In this document: piece after piece, positions 8,477 through 15,937 of the stretch
How the letters are laid out: each line of letters begins with the position of its first letter
Numbering within the stretch: position 1 is the stretch's first letter
DNA from: Enterocloster asparagiformis
Lineage (GTDB): Bacteria; Bacillota; Clostridia; Lachnospirales; Lachnospiraceae
DNA length: 64,000 nt
Direction: 5' to 3'
Assembly (NCBI GenBank): GCA_018380885.1
Contig: JAGZSY010000001.1
Span: 186,001 to 250,000, forward strand
Notes under the pieces: generated by a model
What the model saw: only the letters and a program-made list of their open reading frames with translations
The model's database searches: none
Told to the model about the DNA's origin: nothing
Program-made: the position numbers and the translations under genes

Positions 8477-8731
8477 CTCAAGGAGAAGGTATTTCGTTTC
8501 TTATGGGGTGTAGCAAAAACTATATAATGTATTGGGGGGTTACAATATTATAATAGCACAGGGGGAGAAAAAAGTGTGCACAAATTTTATAAATATTGGA
8601 AAAAAGCTTTGTGCATTTTACAGGAGGGAACGGAACTGGCAGCAGGTGGGGACCGCATAAATGGACAGAAAAACAGAGGAGTGCCTGCCCGATACAGTCA
8701 CCCCCTATGATTGCTGAAATTCAATGAGATT
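8477..8731. other. AT-rich gap without a recognised gene
   Basis: This stretch contains two TATAAT hexamers (8523-8528 and near 8549), an 8-bp inverted repeat TGCACAAA (8577-8584) / TTTGTGCA (8608-8615) spaced by 23 nt of A/T-rich DNA, and a Shine-Dalgarno-like AGGAGGG near 8632. A possible 18-codon reading frame (ATG at 8660) exists but has no independent support. The region could hold a small RNA or a short peptide; neither is shown. Confidence 0.35.
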
Positions 8732-9085
8732 CTACAGATCCATCAGCACAACATCGCCGTCCACAAAACCCACGCCGATTCCCTGATAGGATTTCAATTT
8801 ATCTGCAAAACGTCCGCTTTCCAGATATGCCTCCAACTGGGCGATGACATCCTCTAAAACCTGCTCCCAGGAACCGTCCTGTTCCCAGCGCAGCAGGCTG
8901 TCCCTGGCGGCGAACACCTCGTCGCAGGCCCAGTCCGGGTCGTCGGCATCAAAGCTGCCAGCTCCGATGAGCTCCGCGGACCAGCAGTGGTCCCCGTCGT
9001 CGTAGAGGTTGAAATTCAGGGCAGCGATGTCCTCGGGAAGAGGTTCCTGCAGCAGACTGTCAAGCCATTCGGTTAATTCAAGCAT
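8732..9085 (-). CDS. Hypothetical acidic protein, 117 residues
   Basis: Cytoplasmic, strongly acidic protein with alternating helices and strands (LTEWLDSLLQEPLPEDIAALNFNLYDDG at the start; GIGVGFVDGDVVLMDL at the end). Size, acidity and isolated position resemble small immunity-type or Smi1/SUKH-like proteins, but I cannot assign a family and there is no toxin gene beside it. AAGGAGG lies just upstream of the ATG, which supports the start. It is transcribed alone, convergent with the preceding region and divergent from the secreted protein that follows. Confidence 0.72.
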   Translation of the reverse strand: MLELTEWLDSLLQEPLPEDIAALNFNLYDDGDHCWSAELIGAGSFDADDPDWACDEVFAARDSLLRWEQDGSWEQVLEDVIAQLEAYLESGRFADKLKSYQGIGVGFVDGDVVLMDL

Positions 9086-9189
9086 TGTGTGTCCTCCTTT
9101 TCCGGATTGTATTGTCTGATTTCATTGTAACAGAATGTGGGGGAATTACAAGCGACTCTTTGCCGCAGGCAGGGGAAATCCATTAATGG

Positions 9190-9218
9190 TGGACAATAAT
9201 TTGTGTAAATGGTACAAT
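9190..9218 (+). promoter_or_regulatory. Sigma-A type promoter for the secreted 285-residue protein
   Basis: TGGACA (9190-9195), a 17-bp spacer, then TACAAT (9213-9218). Five of six bases match at each hexamer. The start codon lies about 57 bp downstream of the -10. Confidence 0.65.
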
Positions 9219-9274
9219 TGTTATATTGATATACAAAAATTGGTATTCATTTTTCACAAGACGGGAGGGCGAAT

Positions 9275-10132
9275 ATGAAAAAACGGAGATGCCTGCTGGC
9301 TGCCACGCTTCTGATCACATGTTCTTTGAGCCTGGTATCCTATGCAGGCCCCAACAGCCGCGCGGCGTACGTTAAGCGAAATTGGGGTGAAACCACGGCG
9401 GCTGAGAGCCGGGAAACGGCGGGCGGTTCCTCCGGCAGCCCGCAGGCAGCATCAAAAGAGGACCTCAGACTATTTGCCGACGCTGTGAGTAAGATGCGCA
9501 AATTGACAAGCGTGGAGGTGCAGACCTCTTTGAATCTGTGCATTGAACTGGACGGGCAGACTACCGGCATGCTCCTGAGCTCCCAAATAAAAGGGGAGGA
9601 TCTTGGCAGGAGCACCATGAAATATACGATGAGCAACCACATGGAAGCCACGGAGGAAAACTGGGATGTCAATTTGTTTTACACCGACGGCTATCTCTAT
9701 ACGAACACAGGCGGGGAAAAGACAAAATTTCCGTCAAATCAGGCCAACATAATGGAGGTGTTTGACAGCACCACCAACTCCGATTGGCTGAGCCGCAGCG
9801 ATTCATTCAAAGATATAAAGGTGTCTGAGGACAGGAGGGGGAACCGGATATTTACGTTTGTCTGCGACCTGGAGAATGCGGGCAGCTCCGTCAATGATCT
9901 CTATACCGGGCTGGGGCTGGACACCGCCGCGGATATGAAGCCGTTAAACGGAACTGTCTGCGTCAACGCCGCCGGCTATATCACCCACCAGTCCCTGGAT
10001 ATGAATGTGGACATTGGATCGTCGGGCCGTACCGCGTCCGTTTTCATGAAAATGGACATCATATATGTCAATCCGGGGAAGGCGGTCAAAATCACCCTTC
10101 CGTCCACAGCCGGGTACCAGGAGACCTCATAG
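9275..10132 (+). CDS. Secreted protein, LolA/LppX-like or DUF6612-like
   Basis: 285 residues with a clear N-terminal signal peptide (basic MKKRR, hydrophobic core, likely cleavage after SYA near residue 24), a Ser/Gly/Glu-rich linker, then a domain that begins with a helix (EDLRLFADAVSKMRKLTSVEV) and continues as repeated antiparallel strands. That pattern matches the one-sided barrel folds of LppX/LolA-type proteins, such as the DUF6612 proteins common in Firmicutes; the family call is an inference. There is no lipobox, so it should be released or wall-associated. A good promoter precedes it. No enzymatic motif is visible. Confidence 0.75.
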   Translation: MKKRRCLLAATLLITCSLSLVSYAGPNSRAAYVKRNWGETTAAESRETAGGSSGSPQAASKEDLRLFADAVSKMRKLTSVEVQTSLNLCIELDGQTTGMLLSSQIKGEDLGRSTMKYTMSNHMEATEENWDVNLFYTDGYLYTNTGGEKTKFPSNQANIMEVFDSTTNSDWLSRSDSFKDIKVSEDRRGNRIFTFVCDLENAGSSVNDLYTGLGLDTAADMKPLNGTVCVNAAGYITHQSLDMNVDIGSSGRTASVFMKMDIIYVNPGKAVKITLPSTAGYQETS

Positions 10133-10170
10133 CCATGTATTAAAGGTGTGTTAAACTTTACGGCATCCTC

Positions 10171-10199
10171 TTGTGCGATGAGCTGCGATCCCATATAAT
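10171..10199 (+). promoter_or_regulatory. Promoter upstream of the YtvI/AI-2E-type gene
   Basis: TTGTGC (10171-10176), 17-bp spacer, perfect TATAAT (10194-10199). The leader to the start codon is about 70 nt. Confidence 0.55.
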
Positions 10200-10275
10200 T
10201 CAGTCATAGACAAATTATGGAAGAGGAGACCGAGGGTTTGCGGACACAGGGCCGGAAACGTTTTGGGATGACGGG

Positions 10276-11364
10276 ATGAAAATAGAAGAGCGGAAATCCT
10301 TTATAATCAATTTTTTTTACTATGCCATATGGCTGGCCATCGCCTTTGTAATTTTGGGATACTGCCTGCCTATGCTGACGCCGTTCGCCACGGCGTTTGT
10401 GATCGCCTATCTGCTGAACCGGCCCATCTGCTTTGCGGCGTCCAGGCTGCATCTGCCGCGGAAGGCCGTGGCGATTCTCACGGTGCTTTTATTCTACTGC
10501 ACAGTGGGTTCCCTGATTGCGCTGCTTTTTATCAAGCTGTTTTCCAGCGGGAGGGTGCTTTTTTTAAACCTGCCGGCGATCTACGCCCATTACATTGAAC
10601 CTGTCTTTGCCGCGGCTTTTGCCGGCATCGAGCAGTCGATTCTGCGCATGGATCCGTCGCTGATCGGAACGCTGGAGGAGTTGGAGGGGCATTTCGTCCA
10701 GTCCGCCGGGCAGATGGTTTCCGGCCTTTCCATGGGCGCTGTGGGCTGGATTTCAGGCATCGCCTCGTCGCTGCCCGGGCTTTTTATCAACCTGCTGCTG
10801 ATGATCATCACCACGTTTTTTATCGCCGCTGATTACGATTGCCTGACCGGCTTCTGCCTAAGCCAGATGGGGGAAAAATCCAAGGGCATTTTCCTGAAAA
10901 TACAGTCCTATGTGGTGGGAACGCTGTTTGTGTGTATCCGCTCCTACGCGCTGATTATGTCGGTTACCTTTGTGGAGCTGGCCGTGGGCCTGACGCTGAT
11001 CGGGATTAAGAACTCGGTGTTGATCGCCTTTGTGATCGCTGTATTCGACATTTTGCCGGTTCTGGGCACCGGAGGGATTATGATTCCCTGGATGGTGGTC
11101 GCCGCGGTGATGGGAAACCCAAGGCTGGCCATAGGGCTGCTGGTGGTCTATCTGGTCATCACCGTGATCCGAAATATCATTGAGCCTAAAATCGTGGGCA
11201 GCCAGATCGGACTTCACCCGGTGGTGACGCTGGTGAGCATGTTCGCGGGAGCGCAGCTCTTCGGCGTGCTGGGTCTGTTCGGCTTTCCCATCGGCCTGTC
11301 CCTGCTGCGGTATCTGAACGATACGCAGACCATAAGCATTTTCAAAAAACCGCAGGCTTTATAG
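10276..11364 (+). CDS. AI-2E/PerM family membrane protein (YtvI-like)
   Basis: 362 residues with about seven or eight transmembrane helices, beginning with a hydrophobic pair (FYYAIWLAIAFVILGYCLPML) and ending with the family-typical conserved segments VIAVFDILPVLGTG, EPKIVGSQIGLHP and the terminal helix block. The superfamily includes the autoinducer-2 exporter TqsA, PerM-type permeases and the sporulation protein YtvI. In Clostridia the YtvI annotation is common, but nothing in the sequence fixes a substrate. Carries its own promoter and is not obviously in an operon. Confidence 0.85.
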   Translation: MKIEERKSFIINFFYYAIWLAIAFVILGYCLPMLTPFATAFVIAYLLNRPICFAASRLHLPRKAVAILTVLLFYCTVGSLIALLFIKLFSSGRVLFLNLPAIYAHYIEPVFAAAFAGIEQSILRMDPSLIGTLEELEGHFVQSAGQMVSGLSMGAVGWISGIASSLPGLFINLLLMIITTFFIAADYDCLTGFCLSQMGEKSKGIFLKIQSYVVGTLFVCIRSYALIMSVTFVELAVGLTLIGIKNSVLIAFVIAVFDILPVLGTGGIMIPWMVVAAVMGNPRLAIGLLVVYLVITVIRNIIEPKIVGSQIGLHPVVTLVSMFAGAQLFGVLGLFGFPIGLSLLRYLNDTQTISIFKKPQAL

Positions 11365-11502
11365 GAAAACTGCCGTCCCTTGGCCGGGATGGGGAGCTGT
11401 TTGCGCGTGCGTTGGAATAGGTGCAGGAATTGAATGCGGGGAGAGTCCATACAATATGGGGGCAAGCATCTGTTGATTTGATCATATCGGAAAGGAGCGC
11501 AC

Positions 11503-11676
11503 ATGATGAAAGATTTTTTTGACAGGGAATGGTGTTATTCCGACAAGTGTATGGCGGTGCTGTCCGCGTTTTTGTGCGGCGTGGTTGTTGGGATTATGAT
11601 CTCGCCCGTCAAACGTGGAATCTACTGCGGCAATCACAACGGCAACACCCAGCTGCTGCCAAAGGACCAAGAGTAA
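11503..11676 (+). CDS. Small membrane protein, 57 residues
   Basis: A short gene with a strong ribosome site (AAAGGAG at 11491-11497, 5 nt before ATG 11503) and a terminator directly after the stop. The peptide has a charged start (MMKDFFDREWCYSDKC), one transmembrane helix (MAVLSAFLCGVVVGIMI) and a short tail with SPVKRGIYCGNHNG. The helix followed by SPxK resembles YtxH-type small membrane proteins, but the similarity is slight. Function unknown. Ribosome site, helix and dedicated terminator together make it a convincing gene. Confidence 0.75.
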   Translation: MMKDFFDREWCYSDKCMAVLSAFLCGVVVGIMISPVKRGIYCGNHNGNTQLLPKDQE

Positions 11677-11684
11677 GTTTTCAG

Positions 11685-11711
11685 GCCAGCCCGGCACAGG
11701 CTGGCTTTTTT
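11685..11711 (+). terminator. Rho-independent terminator after the 57-residue gene
   Basis: GCCAGCC (11685-11691) pairs perfectly with GGCTGGC (11699-11705), followed by six T. It lies 8 nt after the stop codon. Confidence 0.85.
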
Positions 11712-11792
11712 CTATATGTTGGGATTGCCTGTTTGCGGGAACCGGTGTATTCTTTAGGTGATAGAGGAAATGAAATCGGGAGGGCATAACCT

Positions 11793-12641
11793 ATGATCGA
11801 GGTACTGTTTGGGGAGAGCGAGGCGGCTTCCATGAAGATGGCCAAGGGCCGCGGGCACATAATCGGCAGCGGAGCGGATTCCCGGGAAATCCCCGCCGTG
11901 TGGATGGAGGGGGAGCCGGGACAGGTCGTCTGTTTGGGCTTTATGCTGGATATCGGGGATATCCGGGAGCCGGTGGAGGGCCGGTACCGCCGGGATTTGA
12001 TCCTGTCCATGTATCAGCAGGACCAGTGGGAGGAAAATACGAAATGCGCCCGGCAGCTGGAGGCCGGCGCCGGCCTGTACGCCCGGGAACTGGCCCGGCT
12101 GGCGGCTTTTCTGGAGCAGGGGGAGCCGGTTCGGATCTGGTACGGCGACAGCCCCTACTCCCGCTGCGGATTTTACTTTCTGTGCAGGTGGATGAAACCG
12201 TTTCGCAGCCAGGTGCGGGTGGTGAAACTGCCGGAGTACCGCGTGAGCCCAAAGTCCATTGTGGAGTATCACAACTGGGGGGAGATCGGGCCGGAGGAGT
12301 TTGCCGGATTCCTGTCCTGTGAGCGGCTGCTGACGGAGGAGCGGAGAATGTACGCCATGGCCTGGAGCGAGCTGGTGGAGGACAACAGTCCCCTGCGGGC
12401 TATGGTCAACGGAAAACTCACGGGCGTGCCGGCGGACTTTTACGATTTTCTGATCTGGAAGCGGTTGACTGAAAAGCCGGTGAAGCAGTGCCGGCTCATC
12501 GGAGATATTTTGGGGCGTGATCCCTTGAACGTGGGGGACTGGTGGTATGCAGCCAGAATTGAACACTATATCGCCCAGGGCAGGATCAGGGTGACGGAGG
12601 ATTCGGGACAGAAGTATGCCAGAACCATTTGCCTGGCATAA
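11793..12641 (+). CDS. DUF1835-type protein, 282 residues
   Basis: The N-terminus (MIEVLFGESEAASMKMAKG) and a later segment (EPVRIWYGDSPYSRCGFYFLCRWM) match the general pattern of DUF1835 proteins, in which the first domain is followed by a helical C-terminal domain; here that half contains KRLTEKPVKQCRLIGDILGRD and ends with a winged-helix-like WYAARIEHYIAQGRIRV. The biochemical role of the family is unknown. No membrane segment or signal peptide. GGGAGGG precedes the ATG. It stands alone between a terminator and a convergent gene. Confidence 0.72.
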   Translation: MIEVLFGESEAASMKMAKGRGHIIGSGADSREIPAVWMEGEPGQVVCLGFMLDIGDIREPVEGRYRRDLILSMYQQDQWEENTKCARQLEAGAGLYARELARLAAFLEQGEPVRIWYGDSPYSRCGFYFLCRWMKPFRSQVRVVKLPEYRVSPKSIVEYHNWGEIGPEEFAGFLSCERLLTEERRMYAMAWSELVEDNSPLRAMVNGKLTGVPADFYDFLIWKRLTEKPVKQCRLIGDILGRDPLNVGDWWYAARIEHYIAQGRIRVTEDSGQKYARTICLA

Positions 12642-12644
12642 AAT

Positions 12645-12671
12645 AGGGGGAACGATCGGAATCATTCCCCT
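12645..12671. terminator. Hairpin between convergent genes
   Basis: AGGGGGAA (12645-12652) can pair with TTCCCCT (12665-12671). No T run follows on either strand, so it is only a possible end signal between the DUF1835-type gene and the convergent DUF4397 gene. Confidence 0.35.
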
Positions 12672-12686
12672 GGTAGTGTATGCAAA

Positions 12687-13184
12687 TTACTGCTGGGACA
12701 GCTGGATGCGGGCGTTGCCGGCAGTGCCCAGGATGGTCAGCAGATAGGTTCCGTTGCGGAAGAAGGTAACGTTTGTGTTGATGATCGGGCTGGCAAAGAA
12801 ACGGCTTCTGTAAACCGTCAGCTGGTAGGTCCCAGGCATAATCTGAAGAAAACCGGAGGCGGTTCTGGGATCTAAATTTGACAGCACAAGGCGGGAATTT
12901 AAGTAGATATTTAAGGGCTCCCGGATAGATGTCATGTTGGAAAAACGGACCCGGGCCGACTGCGGGAACATATTCACATTGGGGCCGAACAACCGCCAGG
13001 TCCAGTATATCATGTTGTTGCCTGGCCGGAAATTGTTGCAGTTGGGACAGAAATTGGGGGATACGTCCGGCACGAAATCGGGGAATACAGGGCCGGGGCC
13101 AGGAGTGGGAAAACGCATACGGCTATCCGGAACCGCGGAGGCGGGATCATAGGACATGTTGTCGTCATACTCGTAAGTTTCCAT
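12687..13184 (-). CDS. DUF4397 domain protein, 165 residues
   Basis: After an acidic, Pro-rich N-terminal segment (METYEYDDN, then PTPGPGPVFPDF) and a Cys/Asn stretch (FCPNCNNFRPGNN), the C-terminal 90 residues show the DUF4397 pattern: VRFSNMTSIREPLNIYLN, a loop, then a strand pair around LQIMPGTYQLTVYRS. DUF4397 is a small beta-sandwich found in surface and spore-associated proteins; its role is unknown. There is no signal peptide, so a cytoplasmic or spore-coat location is possible but inferred. AGAGGTG about 10 nt before the ATG supports the start. Confidence 0.78.
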   Translation of the reverse strand: METYEYDDNMSYDPASAVPDSRMRFPTPGPGPVFPDFVPDVSPNFCPNCNNFRPGNNMIYWTWRLFGPNVNMFPQSARVRFSNMTSIREPLNIYLNSRLVLSNLDPRTASGFLQIMPGTYQLTVYRSRFFASPIINTNVTFFRNGTYLLTILGTAGNARIQLSQQ

Positions 13185-13288
13185 AAAAGGTGCACCTCTA
13201 TATGTCTTAGTGTAATGATATTATATGGGAGGGCGGAAACAGATGTGCGCTGAATTGCGGTATTTTTGACTTTGGAAAGGAGCGGACT

Positions 13289-13675
13289 GTGGAACGGAAA
13301 ATTTACCGGCCCCTGCCGGAATGCGACATGGAAAAGGCCATGGAAATTCTGGACAGGGGCGTAACCGAGGAGCTTTTACTGCTCCCTCTGTCGGTGGGAG
13401 AATACTTTGAACACTGGAAGCCCGCCCAGGATATCTGCGTCCGGCTCTTTGAACACAAGGACGCGGCGGTTCGCGCCAACGCTGCCCTGGGACTGGCCTA
13501 TATCGCCCGGACCAAGGGGAGGCTGGACAAGCGCATCGTAAAGCCGTATTTGCTGCGCGAGCTGCGGGAAAATACGCAATACCGGTGGCGGATTGTGGAC
13601 GCGATTCAGGATATCAATTTGTTTTTGGGGTGGAAGATAGCGGAGAAGATGATGGAGCGGTATGCGGGAACATGA
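13289..13675 (+). CDS. Hypothetical HEAT-repeat-like protein, 128 residues
   Basis: GTG start with AAAGGAG 6 nt upstream. The sequence is almost wholly helical, and the middle (AQDICVRLFEHKDAAVRANAALGLAYIAR) has the two-helix pattern and the D-A-A-V-R-x-N-A-A core of HEAT repeats, followed by a second helical pair. This suggests a small protein-interaction scaffold; a defined partner is not visible. It is monocistronic, with a terminator about 70 bp downstream. Confidence 0.7.
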   Translation: MERKIYRPLPECDMEKAMEILDRGVTEELLLLPLSVGEYFEHWKPAQDICVRLFEHKDAAVRANAALGLAYIARTKGRLDKRIVKPYLLRELRENTQYRWRIVDAIQDINLFLGWKIAEKMMERYAGT

Positions 13676-13743
13676 CCTGCCGCCCGGCCGTGATCCGGGC
13701 TGCAGGTGGGCAGAATGAAATGTGAATCAGGAGCGAAAATAGG

Positions 13744-13784
13744 AGCCGTCTGAGACAGCAAAGCGCTGTTTGGGGCGGCTTTTT
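13744..13784 (+). terminator. Rho-independent terminator
   Basis: Outer stem AGCCG (13744-13748) with CGGCT (13776-13780), inner stem ACAGC (13755-13759) with GCTGT (13765-13769), then a T run (13780-13784). Ends the HEAT-like gene. Confidence 0.75.
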
Positions 13785-13861
13785 GCTGTGCGCGGCAGGC
13801 TGGGGAATATGACGAAACGGCTCCATTGTGCCGGTCAATTCGGTGAATCATCAAACAGGGG

Positions 13862-13899
13862 GTGTTAATTAAGTGAAATAGAGTGTCAATTAAGTGCAA
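13862..13899. repeat. Two direct repeats, 17 bp each, 21-bp period
   Basis: GTGTTAATTAAGTGAAA (13862-13878) and GTGTCAATTAAGTGCAA (13883-13899) match at 15 of 17 positions and start 21 bp apart, two helical turns. Such an arrangement fits a tandem binding site for a regulator. Repeated short motifs of this kind also occur at the ends of some insertion sequences, so a leftover element end is an alternative. Confidence 0.6.
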
Positions 13900-14014
13900 C
13901 ACCTTATATTTCCAGGAAAGATGTTGTAAAATCAAACCAGCAAAAACGAGCAATCCGCGGCAGGATTCGCGCGATTTTTTAAAGTAAAAGTACGGAAGAT
14001 ACGGTGAAATTCGG

Positions 14015-14596
14015 ATGAAACGATTTGTGGGGGTCATGTTGCTTTTGATTTTGTCGCTGTCATTGACAGTGCATGTTGCGGAATGCAGGGAGATCGACCG
14101 GCAGGAGGTGGTGAGGGAGGAAGGAAAGAAAACCCCGGCGCCGGCGCTTGCCAAGGTGAAGCCGCAGCGGCCGGGAAAACTAAAACAGCCGGCAGCGGAG
14201 ACGGAAGCGGCCGGGAACAGGTGGGGAGTCAGCCTGGGACCGGAGGAGAAGGATTTGCTTGCCAGAATCACCATGCTGGAGGCGGGAGGAGAGCCGGATG
14301 AAGGCCAGCAGGCGGTGGCGGAGGTCATTTTAAACAGGATCTGGTCGGATAAATTTCCGAACACCGTCTACGAGGTGTTAAGTCAGAAAACCAACGGGCG
14401 CGTGCAGTTTACCTCGTGGAAAAGGCGCAACGCGCCGGCGGCGGAGCCGTCTGACCGGGTGCGCAAAAATGTGGAACGGGTGTTGAACGGGGAGACCCAT
14501 ATCCTGCCCTTTGAGACTGTTTATTTTTCCGTCAAAGGGGAAAACGAAAAAGTGCAGATTGTCATCGGACATCATGTGTTTTGCAATCAATATTGA
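14015..14596 (+). CDS. Cell-wall hydrolase, CwlJ/SleB (Hydrolase_2) family
   Basis: 193 residues. An N-terminal signal or anchor helix (VGVMLLLILSLSLTVHVAEC) is followed by a Lys/Pro/Ala-rich linker of about 40 residues and then the compact hydrolase domain with the hallmark ITMLEAGGEPDEGQQAVAEVILNR (catalytic Glu in LEAGGE). CwlJ and SleB degrade spore cortex peptidoglycan; some family members act in vegetative cells. The protein lacks the N-terminal peptidoglycan-binding domain of SleB. An exported cortex or wall lytic role is likely; a spore-specific role is inferred. Confidence 0.85.
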   Translation: MKRFVGVMLLLILSLSLTVHVAECREIDRQEVVREEGKKTPAPALAKVKPQRPGKLKQPAAETEAAGNRWGVSLGPEEKDLLARITMLEAGGEPDEGQQAVAEVILNRIWSDKFPNTVYEVLSQKTNGRVQFTSWKRRNAPAAEPSDRVRKNVERVLNGETHILPFETVYFSVKGENEKVQIVIGHHVFCNQY

Positions 14597-14609
14597 GGGG
14601 GTGACAGAG

Positions 14610-14650
14610 GGAACCATGAGGCTGCGGATACGGCTTCATGGTTCCTTTTT
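14610..14650 (+). terminator. Rho-independent terminator after the wall hydrolase
   Basis: GGAACCATG (14610-14618) pairs perfectly with CATGGTTCC (14637-14645), followed by five T. Confidence 0.88.
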
Positions 14651-14905
14651 GCGCGGGCGGACGTGTCGACAGCCTCCATATCAGATGGGCAAAACAGGAT
14701 TATTTTGAAAAAACAGTAAAAATATCCCAGTGGGGACTAGCCGCCCTGCGGCTGACTTGATACAATGGATGTAAGGTTAAAGGCAGGGAGGGGAAAAGGG
14801 CGGTTTTAATCATCGCCGTATTTCTCGAATTTGGAGGTGGTGTATTAAGGGGAAAACAACAAGACAAGACAAGGAACGCGATAAAATGATGAGGAGGGAT
14901 TAGAT
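14651..14905. other. Promoter region of the alpha/beta hydrolase, no gene seen
   Basis: Together with the terminator before it this gap exceeds 300 bp. It contains a possible TACAAT element near 14760 without a good -35 partner, and several A/G-rich tracts that resemble ribosome sites but lead only to very short frames. No stable small gene is supported. Confidence 0.4.
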
Positions 14906-15724
14906 ATGCCGTCATTTAAGACGAACGACAATGTGGAAATCTATTATGAGGTTAGCGGGGAGGGAAAACCGCTGTTTATGCTTCCGGGCTGGACCTGCAC
15001 CACGAAATTCTGGAAGCACAATGTGGAGGAGCTGTCAAAGCATTTCAAAGTGATCTGCATGGACATGAGGGGCCACGGGGAGTCTGAAAAGGTCATGCAC
15101 AGCCATCGCATATCCAGGTACGCCATGGACGTAAAGAACCTGCTGGATTACCTGGACGCAGAGGATGTGACTGTGCTGGGATGGTCAATGGGAGCGTCTA
15201 TCCTTTGGAGCTATATTGAGCTGTTCGGCAATCACAGGTTGTCGGGCCTGATCTGCGTGGACCAGTCGCCGGCCCAGTACACGGGGCCGGACTGGGTATG
15301 GGGGCAGAAGGGCTGCTATGACGTGGAAATGTTTATCCGCACCTGCTACGATATTAAATATGATCCCCGGGGCGCGGCGGCCGGCCTGGTGGGGGCGTGC
15401 CTGTATCACAAGCCGTCCGATGAGGATGCGGAGTTTATCGTCGATGAAATCTGCAAATGTCCGCCCTATGTGAGAATTGAAATCATGCGCGACCACACGA
15501 ACCTGGATTGGAGGGATTTTATTCCGCAGATCAAACTGCCCGCCCTGGTGTGCGTCGCCAGGAACAGCAATGTGTTTGACTGGCATGGCAGCGCTTGGGT
15601 GGGTGAGGCGATCCCCGGGGCAAAGACTGTTTTCTTCGAAGATTCAGGCCATATGCTGTTCTGGGAGGAAGCGGAGAAATTCAACCGGACGGTCATCGAC
15701 TTTGTGGAGGGACTGCATCGGTAG
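14906..15724 (+). CDS. Alpha/beta hydrolase
   Basis: 272 residues of the alpha/beta-hydrolase fold. Visible are the oxyanion strand (LFMLPGWTCTTKFW), MDMRGHGES, the nucleophile elbow GWSMGAS (Ser about residue 95), and the late acid and histidine region ending in EDSGHMLFWEE (His in SGH). This is the layout of haloperoxidase-like esterases and lactonases. No signal peptide. GAGGAGGG stands about 8 nt before the ATG. It is monocistronic with a bidirectional terminator after it; the substrate cannot be deduced. Confidence 0.9.
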   Translation: MPSFKTNDNVEIYYEVSGEGKPLFMLPGWTCTTKFWKHNVEELSKHFKVICMDMRGHGESEKVMHSHRISRYAMDVKNLLDYLDAEDVTVLGWSMGASILWSYIELFGNHRLSGLICVDQSPAQYTGPDWVWGQKGCYDVEMFIRTCYDIKYDPRGAAAGLVGACLYHKPSDEDAEFIVDEICKCPPYVRIEIMRDHTNLDWRDFIPQIKLPALVCVARNSNVFDWHGSAWVGEAIPGAKTVFFEDSGHMLFWEEAEKFNRTVIDFVEGLHR

Positions 15725-15761
15725 ATAAAAATCGGGCGCCCCAACGGCCGACGGCCCTGCC

Positions 15762-15805
15762 AAAAAATGCCGCTGGAATCCGTGTGGGAATCCGCGGCGT
15801 TTTTT
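15762..15805. terminator. Bidirectional terminator
   Basis: AAAAAA and GCCGC (15769-15773) pair with GCGGC (15794-15798) and TTTTTT. A run of A on the left and of T on the right lets it serve both the alpha/beta hydrolase and the convergent YfcC gene. Confidence 0.75.
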
Positions 15806-15937
15806 GGTGGAGCCAAAGGTTTTTCTGAAACCCGTCCTCTCCGCAGAGACGATTGCTTCCCTGTGTGCCGCTGGCATATTGCTCACCTTTTTAGTATGCA
15901 AAATATGCCAGGGCGGTATGGAATCCGGGCTTTTGAA

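Larger units (their letters stand above)
13676..14014. other. Gap of 339 bp: terminator, direct repeat, no gene
   Basis: Holds the terminator at 13744-13784 and the 21-bp-period repeat at 13862-13899 described separately. Nothing else with coding character is seen. The last part, 13920-14000, is A-rich and presumably carries the promoter of the cell-wall hydrolase gene, though no clear hexamer pair is found. Confidence 0.5.

Noticed and set aside
8660..8716. 18-codon frame in the AT-rich gap
   Set aside because: Too short and without a recognisable peptide type; ribosome-site match is only moderate.
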